Positions 22,875 to 35,449 of a stretch of 64,000 nt of DNA are shown here, one piece after another. How positions within the stretch are numbered: position 1 is the first letter of the stretch; each line of letters opens with the position of its first letter. The notes beneath the pieces were generated by a model. That model was not told where the DNA came from and ran no database searches. It was given only the letters and a program-made list of their open reading frames with translations. The DNA is from Liriodendron chinense. Lineage: Eukaryota; Streptophyta; Magnoliopsida; Magnoliales; Magnoliaceae. Location of the stretch: contig ML058586.1 in NCBI GenBank assembly GCA_003013855.2, positions 1,664,196 to 1,728,195 of the forward strand, read 5' to 3'. A program made the translations under genes and the position numbers.

Positions 22875-24318
22875 GTTATTTATGCATGCTTTGTCACCCC
22901 ACCTTCTCCCCACACAAACAAAAACCTTCCATCTTGCAGATTCCACTTGATTTTCTCCTCACTCACGCATCTTCTCTGTCTCTCTCTTGATAGAAATCCC
23001 ATCAAAAGCCTCAAATTCCTCTCTTGGTTACTGAAATTATCTTGTGAATTGCATGCCATTCTGCTAGTCTGTTGGTGGTTCTACTGTTACAGATCATGTA
23101 ACAGAAGGTTTTGTGGTCTATTTTTGTTGGGTGGTAGGTGTTTGAAGAAAGGTCTTGTTTGAATCATGTAAATTTGGAGGAGTTGTTGGTCTATGCCCAT
23201 TTTGTTTCGATTTCGAGGATTTTGCTTCGGTTTGAGAAATGCCCATTTGCTTAAAACTGTACTAGACGGTTTGCGAATCAGTTTTGAGTCATGGGTCTTC
23301 GCTAATTTCGTGGTATTTGATCCGTCTTCAGTGTTTGTATGATCTTTTCGTTTGGATTTTAAGGAGTTGGGATTCTGTTTGGGAATGCCTGTTTGCTGTA
23401 AACTGTTCTAGGCCATCTTAAAACGGCTTATAGTCATGGGTTTTCGTTAATTCCACAGTATTCGGTCCAAAGATCTCTGTATGCCGGTTTTGTTTGGATT
23501 TTAAAGATTTCGGTTCAGTTTGGGAGATGCCCATTTGCTTTGAGTTTTTCTAGACTATCTTAAATCAGTTTTACAGCAATGGATTCTCGCTAATTCCACA
23601 GAATCTGATCCATAGACTGTCGTAATTGAGTCTGAGTAGGATTCTCTGCGAGTTGTAGTATGTAAGGAAAGGAAGACCATGTAATTGGGTTCTTGGATTC
23701 TGATGCATTGCTGTTCTTTTCTGGCGAGATTGGATTTGGGTTGTTGAATGGATCTGAAGTCTGTTGAGGTCATTCTTCGTTAGTCGGAATCTGAGCAGAT
23801 GGAGAGTGTTCGTTAATTGTGTTAACTACAATTACTAAAAATTTCATGAACTTTGGCCTTTAGCTTTGCTGATTTTTCCAGTCATGGAATTCAAGTAAGA
23901 AAGATAATCCAATTCATTCTTTTCTATTTTTCGTTCATATACAGTCTATTCTTTCTTGTGCCAATAAAAACACAGAAATCATTATTTATATTCTTTGAGA
24001 TGTAGTATTCCAAACTGTATAGATATTGATTCATGGACCACTTCAAGGCCCTCGCTTATTCAATGAAAATAATGTATAGGGATTTTCCGTTTTCTCCGTA
24101 ATTCTTTGATGATCAAGGTTTCGTCTGCTCATAGCCTTTCCGTATTTTCATAGGTGATGCAAGATTAGGTGTCTCCAAGACCTCTCAAGCTCTGTAAATC
24201 AGCGTTTAAGCTAGTGTTTTCGTATCTGCAGTCTCTTTTCTTTGTTTTGTTTTGTTTTTTTCCTTAATTCTCAGGGTAACCAAATACACAGCCTACTTGT
24301 CGTAAACACAAGTGAGTC
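22875..24318 (+). promoter_or_regulatory. Putative promoter and 5' leader of the boron transporter
   Basis: A TATA-like GTTATTTATG at 22875-22884 precedes a C/T-rich start region (CACCCCACCTTCTCCCC, then CTCTGTCTCTCTCTTG at 22974-22990), typical of plant leaders. The coding ATG is 1.4 kb downstream. A polypyrimidine tract ending TTAATTCTCAG at 24275 would be a good acceptor for a leader intron. Two ATGTAA minimal ORFs lie at 23096-23101 and 23166-23171. In Arabidopsis such start-stop elements and other upstream ORFs in boron-transport genes confer boron-responsive control. Whether these two lie in the mature leader cannot be told from sequence alone. Confidence 0.5.
23217..23640 (+). repeat. 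Three ~140-bp tandem repeats in the boron transporter leader region
   Basis: Units start with GGATTTT at 23217, 23354 and 23496. Each then has a CGGTTTG-like string, ATGCCCATTTGCT (or ATGCCTGTTTGCT), a CTAGAC/CTAGGC string, a TTTTCGCTAATT-like string and GATCC/GGTCC. They are diverged, so the amplification is old. Confidence 0.75.
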
Positions 24319-27300
24319 ATGTTGGAGGAGACGTTTGTGCCATTTCGGGGAATTAAGAATGATCTGCAAGGAAGGTTACTTTGCTACAAACAAGATTGGG
24401 CCGGTGGTTTCCGCGCAGGTTTCAGGTATTCATTTCTTCTCAGGATCATATGCCATTGGAAGCATCTTCTTAAAGTCTTAGTGAATGTATTCTTTGTTAT
24501 TGTATTGACTAGCCTCTGTCATATCAATGAATTACGAAGTCAGTGTTTGAATTCTACATTTTGTTCGATGATCATAAGACACTGTTGTCAACAGTCTCAT
24601 TACACTGATCAGATTTTAAGAGGTCTTCTGCTTTTGACTGTTCAGGATCCTTGCTCCGACGACATACATATTCTTCGCCTCTGCAATTCCAGTCATATCA
24701 TTTGGAGAGCAACTGGAAAGAAACACAAGTAGGAGGATGGACTTCTATAAACAATATCATCATTTTTAAGGCCTTTTGGATTCTTCACTACTTAAATAGA
24801 GGATGTGTTGTAATTTCTTTCTTTTTTGTTTTTGACATGCTCTATTTGGTTTTTACAGATGGGACTTTAACTGCGGTCCAAACACTCGCTTCTACAGCCT
24901 TATGCGGGATCATACACTCGATCATTGGAGGACAGCCACTGCTTATACTTGGGGTTGCAGAGCCGACAGTACTTATGTACACTTTCATGTTTGACTTTGC
25001 CAAGGATCGAGAAGATTTGGGGCAGAAGCGGTTCTTGGCATGGACTGGATGGTACACCACACAGTCTAATACTAACTACAATAATCTCTGAAATATTTTT
25101 TTGGGTCACTCTTTTATGATTGTTTTAATTTTGCATTTATTTTCTTGGATTTTGGGGTTTCAGGGTTTGCGTTTGGACGGCATTCCTGCTCTTCTTGTTG
25201 GCTATACTGGGTGCATGCTCCATTATCAATAGATTTACACGTATCGCCGGCGAACTGTTCGGTCTGCTTATTGCAATGCTCTTCATGCAACAAGCTATTC
25301 GTGTAAGTTTTCTTTATTCCTATGTTAGATGATAGCTAAATTTTGGTTGAGATAATTTGGTTGATGACCGTATGATTTCATCGGGCTTGGAAATGCTACA
25401 TATAGCTGGGTTTGCTTTTTTCTTTTTATAACATTTTCTTCTTCTATTTTACATTACATGCATAACCTTACGTGCCGAGAGACCAAAAAAAAAAAAGAAG
25501 TCTTATTTGCGTTAGGTTTTTAATTTAAAAGAAGAAATGCTTAGATGGCAGATAGAAACTCCATCTTCGTTGAATAGCTAGAATAAAAGCTTTCTCTAAC
25601 CAAATCAAAGGACAGAACAGATTGAGTTATAATTCAATGTTAGAGTTTCTTTCTTCCCCAACTGCATGAGTTAGGATGCGAATGGGTTCCCAGTTCTCAA
25701 TGCTGACATGATATGCTAGCACCAAAATTCATGTGAGGTATGTTCAGGATTTTCCCACACATCTCATTTGTGATTTTGGACGGAAAAGATGGGCAAATGT
25801 AACCCTCTTAATGCGGGTTCCATTTTTCGCCCCACCCCAAATGCAAATCTCACTTTGTTGGCTCAAAATTCCCACCGACTGCAGTCTGCACCACCCCAAA
25901 TGCAAATCGTGCTCATTTTATTATCCGATTTGATCCCTAAGAAATATTCCAACTTTGTATGGTGTCCTTTATCAGCTACTCTGTTCATTACTAAGAAGCT
26001 CACGAATTTCATTCTGTAGGGACTTGTCGACGAGTTCCGCATACCAGCGCGAGAAAATCCTAAACAGGCAGCATTTCTACCATCATGGCGCTTCGGAAAT
26101 GGAATGTTCGCATTGGTTTTGTCCTTTGCTCTTCTTCTCACTGGATTGAGGAGCCGCAAAGCACGATCATGGCGCTACGGTACAGGTATGATTGTTTAAA
26201 CTAGTGTTCGAAGTTTCGGTATTGCTACAAGTTTCGCTAGCCGGGGATACAGAAACAATATCGATATCGCCGATAATATCGCCGATAACCGGAAATGCGG
26301 GGAAAATGGGAAAAACGGTGGAATTTTTCAGTGAAACCTCAGGAGATGATAAAATACACATATTTGCATATTTATGAATAAAAAAATTGCAGAAAGAATG
26401 CATAAATAATAGGTTTCTATTTAATGGGGGCCTACAAGCATGTGTTGCTGTAAGAAATCAGTCCAACCATCTCATCCATCCCATCTATCCATCCAATATC
26501 TGACATTCCATCCAAACATTCATTGATATTTTAGAATATCGGCAACACATGATATTTCCAAACAAATCGTTAACAACTGAAAAAGAAACTAAAGATTGTG
26601 GTCTCGTTATTGCCATGTTGCGATAATGATAATATCGTGATATTATTAATATTATCGTCGACAAATTGAACGTTGCATACAACCATGCGCCCATAAAAAA
26701 TATGAAATGGAAATTTTTTAACATACAGATTTTTGGTGTATCGATACATTGGTGATATTATCAAAATATTTGCAAATACATTGACGATACAAGCAACACT
26801 TGGAATTTACACAGTAAAAAATATTGGCAATACATCAGCGGTATCAATGCATTGACAATACAAACGACACCTGAAATTTACACAATTGAAAATATTTACA
26901 ATATTGATACATTGGCGATATTTAGTGATCCATCACCGATACCTAGAATTTTTATACTATCAGTGTTATCGGTATCGCTTACCAGTGTTATCGGTATCGC
27001 TGAGCTAGAAATAGAGATAATATCGGGGATATTTCGATAATATCGGAGATAATGCAAACACTGGTTTAAACTTTCGAGTAACATGCAACATGGGAAGTAC
27101 ATGTCTCTGCCTGTTGCCAGTAATACTTTTGCTTTTCTCTGTAGTGGGACTAACTAGTAAATATGGACCAAAAATTTGTAGGCTGGCTACGTGGATTCAT
27201 CGCAGATTATGGGGTACCAGTGATGGTACTTGTGTGGACTGCCGTATCTTATATACCTGCTAAAGATGTTCCGAAAGGGATTCCGAGGCGGCTTTTCAGC

Positions 27301-30300
27301 CCAAATCCGTGGTCTTCTGGTGCTTACTCGAATTGGACGGTCATCAAGGTACTTACTGTACTTTTAATGCCACAAAGTATTTTTTCTATGACATCCACCT
27401 CAAGGAAGAGCTTCTGAACACATAATTGGTCCAGATGAATATTTTATACAATTTTCTATGAAATTAGGTAGAGTTTCGTGGCAAATGCTATAATAAAAAG
27501 ATAGATAAAGAACCTTCTTTTCTTGAGTTCCATTCAACAATGCAGCATGATTATTTTGCGGGTTTTGATAGAAAGTTCATGGCTTCTTGATTGGGCAGGA
27601 CATGGGGAATGTTCCACTGTTATATATCATTGGGGCATTTATTCCAGCTACCATGATTGCAGTGCTGTATTACTTTGATCATAGTGTTGCATCGCAGCTC
27701 GCTCAGCAGGAGGAGTTTAATTTGAAGAAACCCCCTTCCTTCCATTATGACCTTCTTCTTTTGGGTATCCTGGTAAGCTATTGGTTTTTAAGTCTTTTGT
27801 CACTTCCATGTTTCAATTGGAAGGGCAGTACTTGAAATGAACTTCTGGTGATATCAGACTTCAAGGTTGTCCCTTCAAGAGTGATTGCTCTTGCATTTTT
27901 CTAATGAATTTCAGTGTAATCTGAAAGACACCTCACATGCATCTAGTATCCGCATATGACAGCAATGAATGGAACTTCCTTTTTTTAATAAATTTCATGT
28001 GCTGGGCTCCCACCTTTCTTTAAAAAAATAAAATAAAATAAAAATCATCATCTAAGACTTATCCCAACTAATTGCGATCGGCTCATGGATCCTCTTCCAC
28101 CATTCCATTCTATCAAGGGTCATACCTTTAGTTAGACCATAGTGTAGAGATTTTAGTGTTAGCCTTGGCATGTGTGTACACATGAGTAAGAAGAGGTTTT
28201 CTGTTTCACTAATCCTCCAGGAAATCTCTGCACATAGGTCATCAAATCTTTTCTTACTACTTCCATCCACATCCTTTTGGACCTTCCCCTTGCCCTTTTA
28301 GAGCCTTCAACATGTACCAACTCATTCCTAACTGGTATTGATTCCTGGTCTCCATTGCACATTACCAAACCATCTAGTCGACTTTCCCTCAAATGCATTT
28401 ATTTATAATTCTATCCTTCCTCGTCTTGCGACTCATCCATCTCAACATCCTCATTTTAGCTACACTCATCCTAGAACATGTTGTTCCTTAACTGCCCAAC
28501 GTTGTCCCATAAAGCATGGCTAGTCTTATAGCTGTCCTATAAAATTTCCCTTTCAGTTTGAGGGGTACCCGATGATCACATATAACTCCAGAGGCACTTC
28601 TCAACTTCTTCTACCCAGCTTGAATTCTATGGGCAAAATCCTTCTCGATCTCTCCACTATCGTGAATTATCAACCCAAGAGTGGAAGTTCCTTTTCAGTA
28701 CTATCTACATATCTAATTCCATTGCAACCCAATAAGCAACAGTCCTGTTGTAAGTATGCACGCACATGTGTAGTAGTAATCTCAAAATGTCTTCATGGCT
28801 CTGGGTCTTAGTCTAAAATCTTGAAAAATTGGATTTCCATTGCCACATCTCCATTTTGTGTTGCTTGATTCATCAATGTGAATGGCAGTTCATTAGTCTG
28901 ACCAATCCATGATTATTGTTGTGCTCTGCTCTTCATGAGGCAGGTTATTTTGTGTGGCCTTATTGGCATCCCTCCTTCAAATGGTGTTATTCCGCAATCT
29001 CCAATGCATACAAAAAGTTTGGCTACCTTGAAACACCAGGTACCCACAATATCTAAAACCCATGTTTACATTCATCTCCCAGGACGTCCATGCAATCTAG
29101 ACATTAATGTGCCATGATGATTGGTTTGTAACAGCTATTGCGCCATAAGCTTGTAGCAACAGCACGCAAAAGCATTGATAAAAATTCAAGCTTGGGTCAG
29201 TTGTATGGAAGCATGCAAGAAGCATATAATCAAATGCAGACTCCATTGGTTTACCAGACTCCATCTGCTCTGGTAAATTTCGCCACACCCACGATGTTAA
29301 ATGCCAGAAACATCTCAGATGATTATTGATCCAATTTTTCTTATATCTGTGATCCAATCAGGGACTGAAGGATTTGAAAGAATCGACAATCCAACTGGCT
29401 TCGACTACTGGCAACATAGATGCTCCTGTCGATGAGTCTGTGTTTGATGTGGAGAAGGATATTGATGATCTCCTACCAGTCGAGGTCAAAGAACAGCGCC
29501 TCAGCAATTTGCTTCAGTCTGTGATGGTTGGTGGCTGTCTTGCAGCTATGCCTCTTCTGAAGAAGATCCCGACATCGGTCCTTTGGGGCTATTTCGCCTT
29601 CATGGCCATAGAAAGCTTGCCGGGCAATCAGTTCTGGGAGAGGATTTTGCTGCTTTTCACTGCTCCAAGTCGTAGATACAAGTACTCACTTATAACTTGG
29701 AAACCGGGTGATGCTTTTAATGGTTTGAACTTGCAATTTCTGCATTGATGTGGTCATCATTTCCGGCTAAGTTTTAGATTTGAAGTTGCATCTTGAAAGG
29801 AATGCTGTGTGGATGCAAATTCTCATGGGAAATGTGGTAGATGTCCATGATCTGAACTGCTCGTCTAGTGGACCAGACCCATATATGGACCATGGTCCAA
29901 TAGTAGGCTGATGAAATGATCTTACGTGCTTGATCTGAGGAAAAACTAACATAGCCAATTTTTAGTGCTGTTCAAATTGAGCAGTTAGGATTGTCTGATT
30001 GGCCTGATTTTTGGACCATGGCCATATATGAGTTGTCAAGATCTTGCAGAAATCTTCCATGTTTCCCCATTGAAACTCATTGCTTAATTCACCAAGTGTT
30101 CTTTCCCATGCTCAATTGAAATTGCTATTGTCTAATGAATAAAGCATGGATTCTTAATTTTCTCAGAGTGTTGGAGGAGTATCATGCAACATTTGTCGAG
30201 ACGGTGCCTTTCAGAGAGATCGCGACCTTCACCTTATTTCAGACAGTTTACTTGCTTATGTGTTTTGGCTTAACATGGATTCCAATAGCTGGGGTTCTCT

Positions 30301-30793
30301 TCCCATTGCTGATCATGCTCCTGGTCCCAGTACGACAGTATGTGCTCCCGAAATTCTTCAAAGCAGCTCATCTCCAAGACTTGGATGCAGCAGAATATGA
30401 AGAAGTGCCAGCTTTGCCATACAACATCACAATTAACGTAAGTCTGTGATATGCATTGCATTATGCAGCTTAGGATATGTTTGGAACTGTACCTTAAAAG
30501 ATGAAATTCCAAGCGTTTGGATGAAACCCAAATGGTGGTTCGAAGTTTCTCATACTAAGCTGATCATTTGTATGCAACAGGAAGGAGACCCAAATGCAAG
30601 TGGGATGCGAACAAGAAGTGGTCATACTGACAGTGGCGAAATCCTAGATGAGATTATCACCCGAAGCCGTGGTGAGATCCGGCACACATACAGTCCAAAG
30701 GTAACTAGTTCAACTCCTACTCCACGAGATGATTCGAAAAATGCTGGTAGCCCACAGATTTCGGAGAGGGCAGTACAGCCCCCGTGTGAGTGA
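24319..30793 (+). CDS. BOR: Boron (borate) exporter, BOR1/BOR2 type, C-terminus frameshifted
   Basis: Exons: 24319-24425, 24646-24728, 24859-25051, 25164-25302, 26020-26185, 27182-27348, 27599-27772, 28944-29039, 29135-29272, 29362-29681, 30167-30437, 30581-30793. All introns are GT-AG and phases join cleanly, giving 688 residues. The product belongs to the plant BOR branch of the SLC4 bicarbonate-transporter superfamily: multi-span plasma-membrane proteins that export borate for xylem loading or tolerance. Diagnostic segments are EETFVPFRGIKNDL (residues 3-16), LTAVQTLASTALCGIIHSII, GGQPLLILGVAEPTV, CGLIGIPPSNGVIPQSPMHT, DDLLPVEVKEQR (about 456-467, containing the Leu-Leu pair) and HLQDLDAAEYEEVPALPY near the end. 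The ATG is chosen because homologues begin M(x)EETFVPFRG. Oddity: after SERA (residue 682) the frame reads VQPPCE and stops, while the conserved tail (SPRVSELRTGRSPKFGGKG and onward) continues in the +1 frame to a TAA at 30906-30908. One extra base near 30773 explains this and costs about 44 residues. Confidence 0.96.
26202..27063. mobile_element. hAT-type MITE in boron transporter intron 5
   Basis: It is flanked by an exact 8-bp duplication, GTTTAAAC (26194-26201 and 27064-27071). Ends are TAGTGTTCGAAG and, inverted, CAGTGTTTGCAT. 8-bp duplications and CAGTG-type ends are typical of hAT elements. The interior has no transposase and is filled with imperfect palindromic strings such as CGATAATATCG, ATCGCCGATAA and GGCGATATTT. 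Confidence 0.9.
28024..28760 (-). mobile_element. RTE-type LINE 3' remnant in boron transporter intron 7
   Basis: On the minus strand, frames 28398-28159 and 28270-28052 encode LDGLVMCNGDQESIPVRN, KRARGRSKRMWMEVVRKDL and LTKGMTLDRMEWWKRIHEP. These match the C-terminal end typical of plant RTE reverse transcriptases (GRGRPKKTWMEVV..., then ALDRAEWR.RI). The element ends GTTGGGATAAGTCTTAGATG followed by a (TTTTA)n-like tail (plus 28024-28043). It is 5' truncated and inverted relative to the host gene. Confidence 0.8.
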
Positions 30794-31150
30794 GCTGAGG
30801 ACGGGACGAAGTCCAAAGTTTGGCGGGAAGGGCCTGATATCAAAGGAAACACCCAGCCCTCGAGCGTCAACACTCGGACAAAGCTCGCATGGTTCCACAC
30901 CTGGTTAAGGTCTTTAGACTAAGTCCATGTCAGTCAGTGGTGTTGTTTGAGGGGTCTTGTATTTTGAGTCGGGTCTGTTATGAACTTTTCAGCTAATGTC
31001 GTGGGTTTGGTGTTTTCGATTCCTGTTTCTAACCTTTTGTTGGTGGTGTAGGCTGTTTATGTTGTCACGTTTTCTTGCATCTCTCAATAGGCTGGGCAGA
31101 GAAGCCTAACAATGATATTGTAATGAAAATAATTCAAGCTTGGAATGTAT
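30794..31150 (+). other. Displaced C-terminal coding tail and 3' UTR of the boron transporter
   Basis: 30774-30905 still encodes a BOR-like tail in the +1 frame (SPRVSELRTGRSPKFGGKG ... SSHGSTPG), ended by TAA at 30906-30908. After this is AT-rich sequence with GTAATGAAAATAATTC near 31120, a plausible polyadenylation region. Confidence 0.7.
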
Positions 31151-31454
31151 CAAATTCTCATTCCTGGTGGAAATCTGCTTACTGTTGTTGTTCTAAAATG
31201 GGTTCTTTTTTTACCTATTATATTTGAAAATCCATCTATTACATTAATTTTTAGGTTGTGTTTAGAAGCTCTATTGAACTGAATTGCAGAAGTTTGTTCC
31301 ATAAAGTGGAAATCAACCAAACTGCAATTACCTTTCTTACTATTCATGATTGAAGGGTTAGGCTCCAAATCGCAATCACGCCACTTTCAAGTGGTACTTG
31401 AGCAGAATGTTAACTTCAATTTGACCATTTCCTCTCTATTAAACTATCGCTATT

Positions 31455-31620
31455 AGATTCAAGTTTTTTTTTTTTTTTTTGTTGGGGGGGGGTAGTACAC
31501 CCACCCCCACTGTTAGTCACACTGCAATGTTAGCCACCCCCACTTGGGAATCAATACCAAGACCTCAGTGTTGAAACGAGGTTATCTTCACTCAAGTCTA
31601 CTGCAAACTAACTACTGCGA
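31455..31620 (-). mobile_element. tRNA-derived SINE
   Basis: On the minus strand: an A-box-like TTTGCAGTAGACTTGAG, then B-box-like TTGGTATTGATTCCCAAG about 45 nt later, then GGGGGTGGCTAACATTGC, GTGTGACTAACAGTGG, a G-run and a poly-A tail (plus-strand T run at about 31465-31482). The structure and sequence match the copy at 39079-39245. Confidence 0.75.
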
Positions 31621-32602
31621 TTTAAGTTGATTGGTGTAGCCAAATGCAATCATAGAGCTTTCCCTCTTATTGTTCTTGTTGAGGTTTGAGGACTTTGAAG
31701 CTTCAAATGATAGATTAAAATCAAAGATCTCAATGGCAAAAACTTTGGTTTTGGTGGTGCTACATGAAGTTTCTCTCGATGCGAAACTTGTTTACTTCTA
31801 ACCCAGTTACCTCATGTAGATTTTACTTCTAAACTACTGATCCAACAATTATTATGTTGCTTGATTGAATTATAGTTTCCCATGGAAATGTCAAAAGGTC
31901 AATGGTCAAATAACAAGAATGATCCCTATCCCTTCTAACCGTGGAAGTCGACATTTAATCAATTTTATTCTCTTTTGGGAAATGGTTTGACTCATTTTTC
32001 AGGCAAAGATAGGGAAAGAAAAACAATTTCCTCTCTCTTTTGGTTTCCCCAACAGATAAAACTATCACATCAGGTAAATTCATGTTCTTTCCCATGGTTT
32101 GTCATGTTCCCAAACAGCTGAAAGTCCATCAATCATTGTGATTCAATTGGAAATAACTATGCAGAGAAAATCATAACATTTCTAAAAGAAAAATTCAACA
32201 TTATGTAAACTCGAAAGCTACTTCAGAATCTATCTTATCGTACCCAGCTGCACATTTTGTCTAGACCAGAGTCCTTGGTCTAGCATCCGATTCCTCAACT
32301 TATATGAAGACGACAACTTCTGTTTCTATGAACTGATTGATTTTGAGATTGGCAAAACATCCAAAAGCTGGAAAGCAAAAGTAGCTCTCTTGGACATCAT
32401 CACTCTCCCCTAGTGATAAGGGCACTAGTGGTAAGACGTAATATTCTCTAGATGTATGGGAAGGGCTGATGTGCATTATATGTATTTGTCAGAATGGCAA
32501 TACCCCATATACATTCGCGATTATTCAAATACACATCTAGCCACATAATGCATGTATGTATGCATGCATGCATGTCTGTATACTCATTAATACATGCATA
32601 AG

Positions 32603-33158
<556 letters not shown>

Positions 33159-33842
33159 TGCATAAGTACATATACGTGTGTCATCTCGTCACTCATGTCA
33201 TGCATTACTAAACATCCTATTAACCCTTTAGTTGTGATAAAAACACAAACTATAAAACATAATATTTTGTGGATCTATGTGAAGGGGCGTTGGAATGTAA
33301 GTAAAAAGAGGTGTAAAGAAGCCTTTTCTGGAAAATAAAATCTTTGGAAAGATATTCTCATTTATCATGTTTGGGTAATGGGATAGAGATTCTTATGAAT
33401 CATAAGTTTGTGTTTGGATCGAAGATGAGAAAATAAAGTCAGTCTAAATCCTTTAAAATTTTGAAAAAGTAGCCATCAATAGGGAAAGGCTTGACTTGAA
33501 AAGTGCAAGCCGCCTTTTTCAATAGAAGTACTTTATGGTGTTTTGGAGGAAACAATTTATTGTGGGAAAACCTTTCCCGTCGATTCCACACACCCAACTA
33601 CAAGAATCAAGCTCCAGATCCTTTTCCATAACTAGCCATTTAGATGGACCCAATCAGTCTATGAACCACTAGGCTTTAATATATAACACCCTCTCTTTTG
33701 GCCCAAAGACAAATAACACTCTCTTTTATACATTTTTCCAAATAATTACTTTTGTTTTCCAAATATGGTAAAAAAAAACTACCCTGCTGTCAATACGTTG
33801 GATGAAAAAATTAACGGTGGTTAGGTTAGCAAAATTTGAGCC

Positions 33843-33929
33843 TGGGTCTATTGTTGGTGGTAGATAGACTTTGTTTCAACACCAAGATCATGGGTTCAAG
33901 TGCCTGTGTGTTGTGGGTGGCAGTGTGTT

Positions 33930-33965
<36 letters not shown>
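33843..33965 (+). mobile_element. Probable SINE with poly-A tail
   Basis: GTTGGTGGTAGATAGACTTT resembles an A box, CATGGGTTCAAGTGCC resembles a B box (GGTTCAANNCC type), and the element ends in 35 A at 33931-33965. The spacing is right for a tRNA-derived SINE. Confidence 0.6.
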
Positions 33966-33967
<2 letters not shown>

Positions 33968-34314
33968 AAGGTTAGCAAATCTTTTTAAAAATGATAATAT
34001 TACCCCTTTACCAAAACCCTAAAGCCCGACTCCAATCCTAACCTCTCCTCTCTCCTCTCAAACCCATATCCAAACCCTGACATCTCTCAAACTAGAGGTA
34101 AAAGGGTCTTTTTCCCATGATTATTAATCAACTTAAGTAGGTCTAAGATGGCTGTGTTGTTTTTTCACGGATATTAACTTATTAACTACAAGGTGGTTTT
34201 TGACCTAATATTAAAATAATAGATGCCTTTGAGTCAAAGGGAAGCTGCTATACGTCAGAACTTACAGGAATACATATATTATTATATACATACATATGCA
34301 CATACGTACATACG

Positions 34315-34316
<2 letters not shown>

Positions 34317-34369
<53 letters not shown>
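34317..34369. repeat. (TA)n microsatellite
   Basis: About 26 TA units within a wider ATAC/ATAT-rich stretch (34270-34370). No gene nearby is supported; 34370-35230 is likewise empty of recognisable features. Confidence 0.95.
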
Positions 34370-34372
<3 letters not shown>

Positions 34373-35229
34373 ATTTGTGTATGGTGTCATCTCAGCCCTG
34401 TCTTATTCATACACTGCTCTAAAGCACTTTCCAGCCATCCCTCCTCTCTCACAGCGACAGACAACTGCATGTTATATGCACTGAAATCACTGATGTGGAT
34501 TACATGATCTCCATGTATATGTACAGTAAATTCCACGTATATGTATACGTATAGTTCGTACACGAGTGCATATGCATATACAAATGTAGGGAGAAGCTCT
34601 ATACTTTCTATTGTCATGTATGATGATCCAAACCATTCATTCATAGTGGACAAAGATGAATGGGACATTGACCAAAATTCACGGTGATCGGGCAATCAAC
34701 CGTTTAAAATTTGATGTACAAAACATTGCTCAAATCCTAACGGCGGATTTTGTAACCCATTTGTTAAGTCATGGGGATCATCTGATGATTTTGGTTTTTG
34801 ATCTGTGGTCCATCTTTTTAGGATTATGATGAATGAACGGTTGGGATAATCGCATGGGCTATATCTGTGGTCTAGAATATTGGACCTTTATTTCATTCTC
34901 CTCACACACGTACATGCATGTACAAATCAGAATGCATGCATTATCTCCTCAGCAATCTTTATCTCTGATCATGTCGCCCACCTCAAGATGAAGTCTGTTG
35001 TCTGCTGAGAATCCAACAATGTTAGTGGATCTTTCCTTGTTCAGAGCTAGCATTAGGTGTACTTACTCCACTCTAGCTTTCCAGTCTCATCCTCACCGTT
35101 GATGCTTAATTATTGCTACTAAAGGCTGATGGATCGTCCAATGCCCTGGCGGCGGCTGTCCTCACCCTGATGATCCATGGCCTACCTAAAAGGGTGGGTA
35201 ACTTAAAGGTGGCTAGTACATTTGGCTGT

Positions 35230-35390
35230 ACATGGACGTGTCAGATACGACTCGGACGAGCTGACCCGGATTCAGCACTACACAATCTGGTTCAGAACCA
35301 CGAGTTGCTTCCGAGTCACCCCTGACTCGAGCGAGTCGTGACTCAACTCGAGTCTGTAAGAGTCAATCCGAGTCGCCGAGTCTAAAAAAA
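35230..35390. repeat. GACTCG-rich degenerate repeat
   Basis: Repeated ACTCGGACGAG, GAGTCACCCCTGACTCGAG and CGAGTCG strings, like those in the bounded element at 42656-42832. Ends were not found here. Confidence 0.5.
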
Positions 35391-35449
35391 ATGGCTACAA
35401 ATACCGGTTCTAGATCAGCCCTTGACAGGGGCAGATTGGAACAATCGCA

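Noticed and set aside
24651..25091. 146-codon open frame inside the boron transporter
   Set aside because: It reads through intron sequence in part; only the segment from 24859 is exon 3 of the BOR gene, and the upstream part is in the wrong frame for exon 2.
30691..30774. A cryptic intron (GTAACT to GGGCAG) that would restore the boron transporter frame
   Set aside because: The removed segment encodes the VTSSTPTP region normally kept in BOR tails, so a one-base insertion is the simpler reading.
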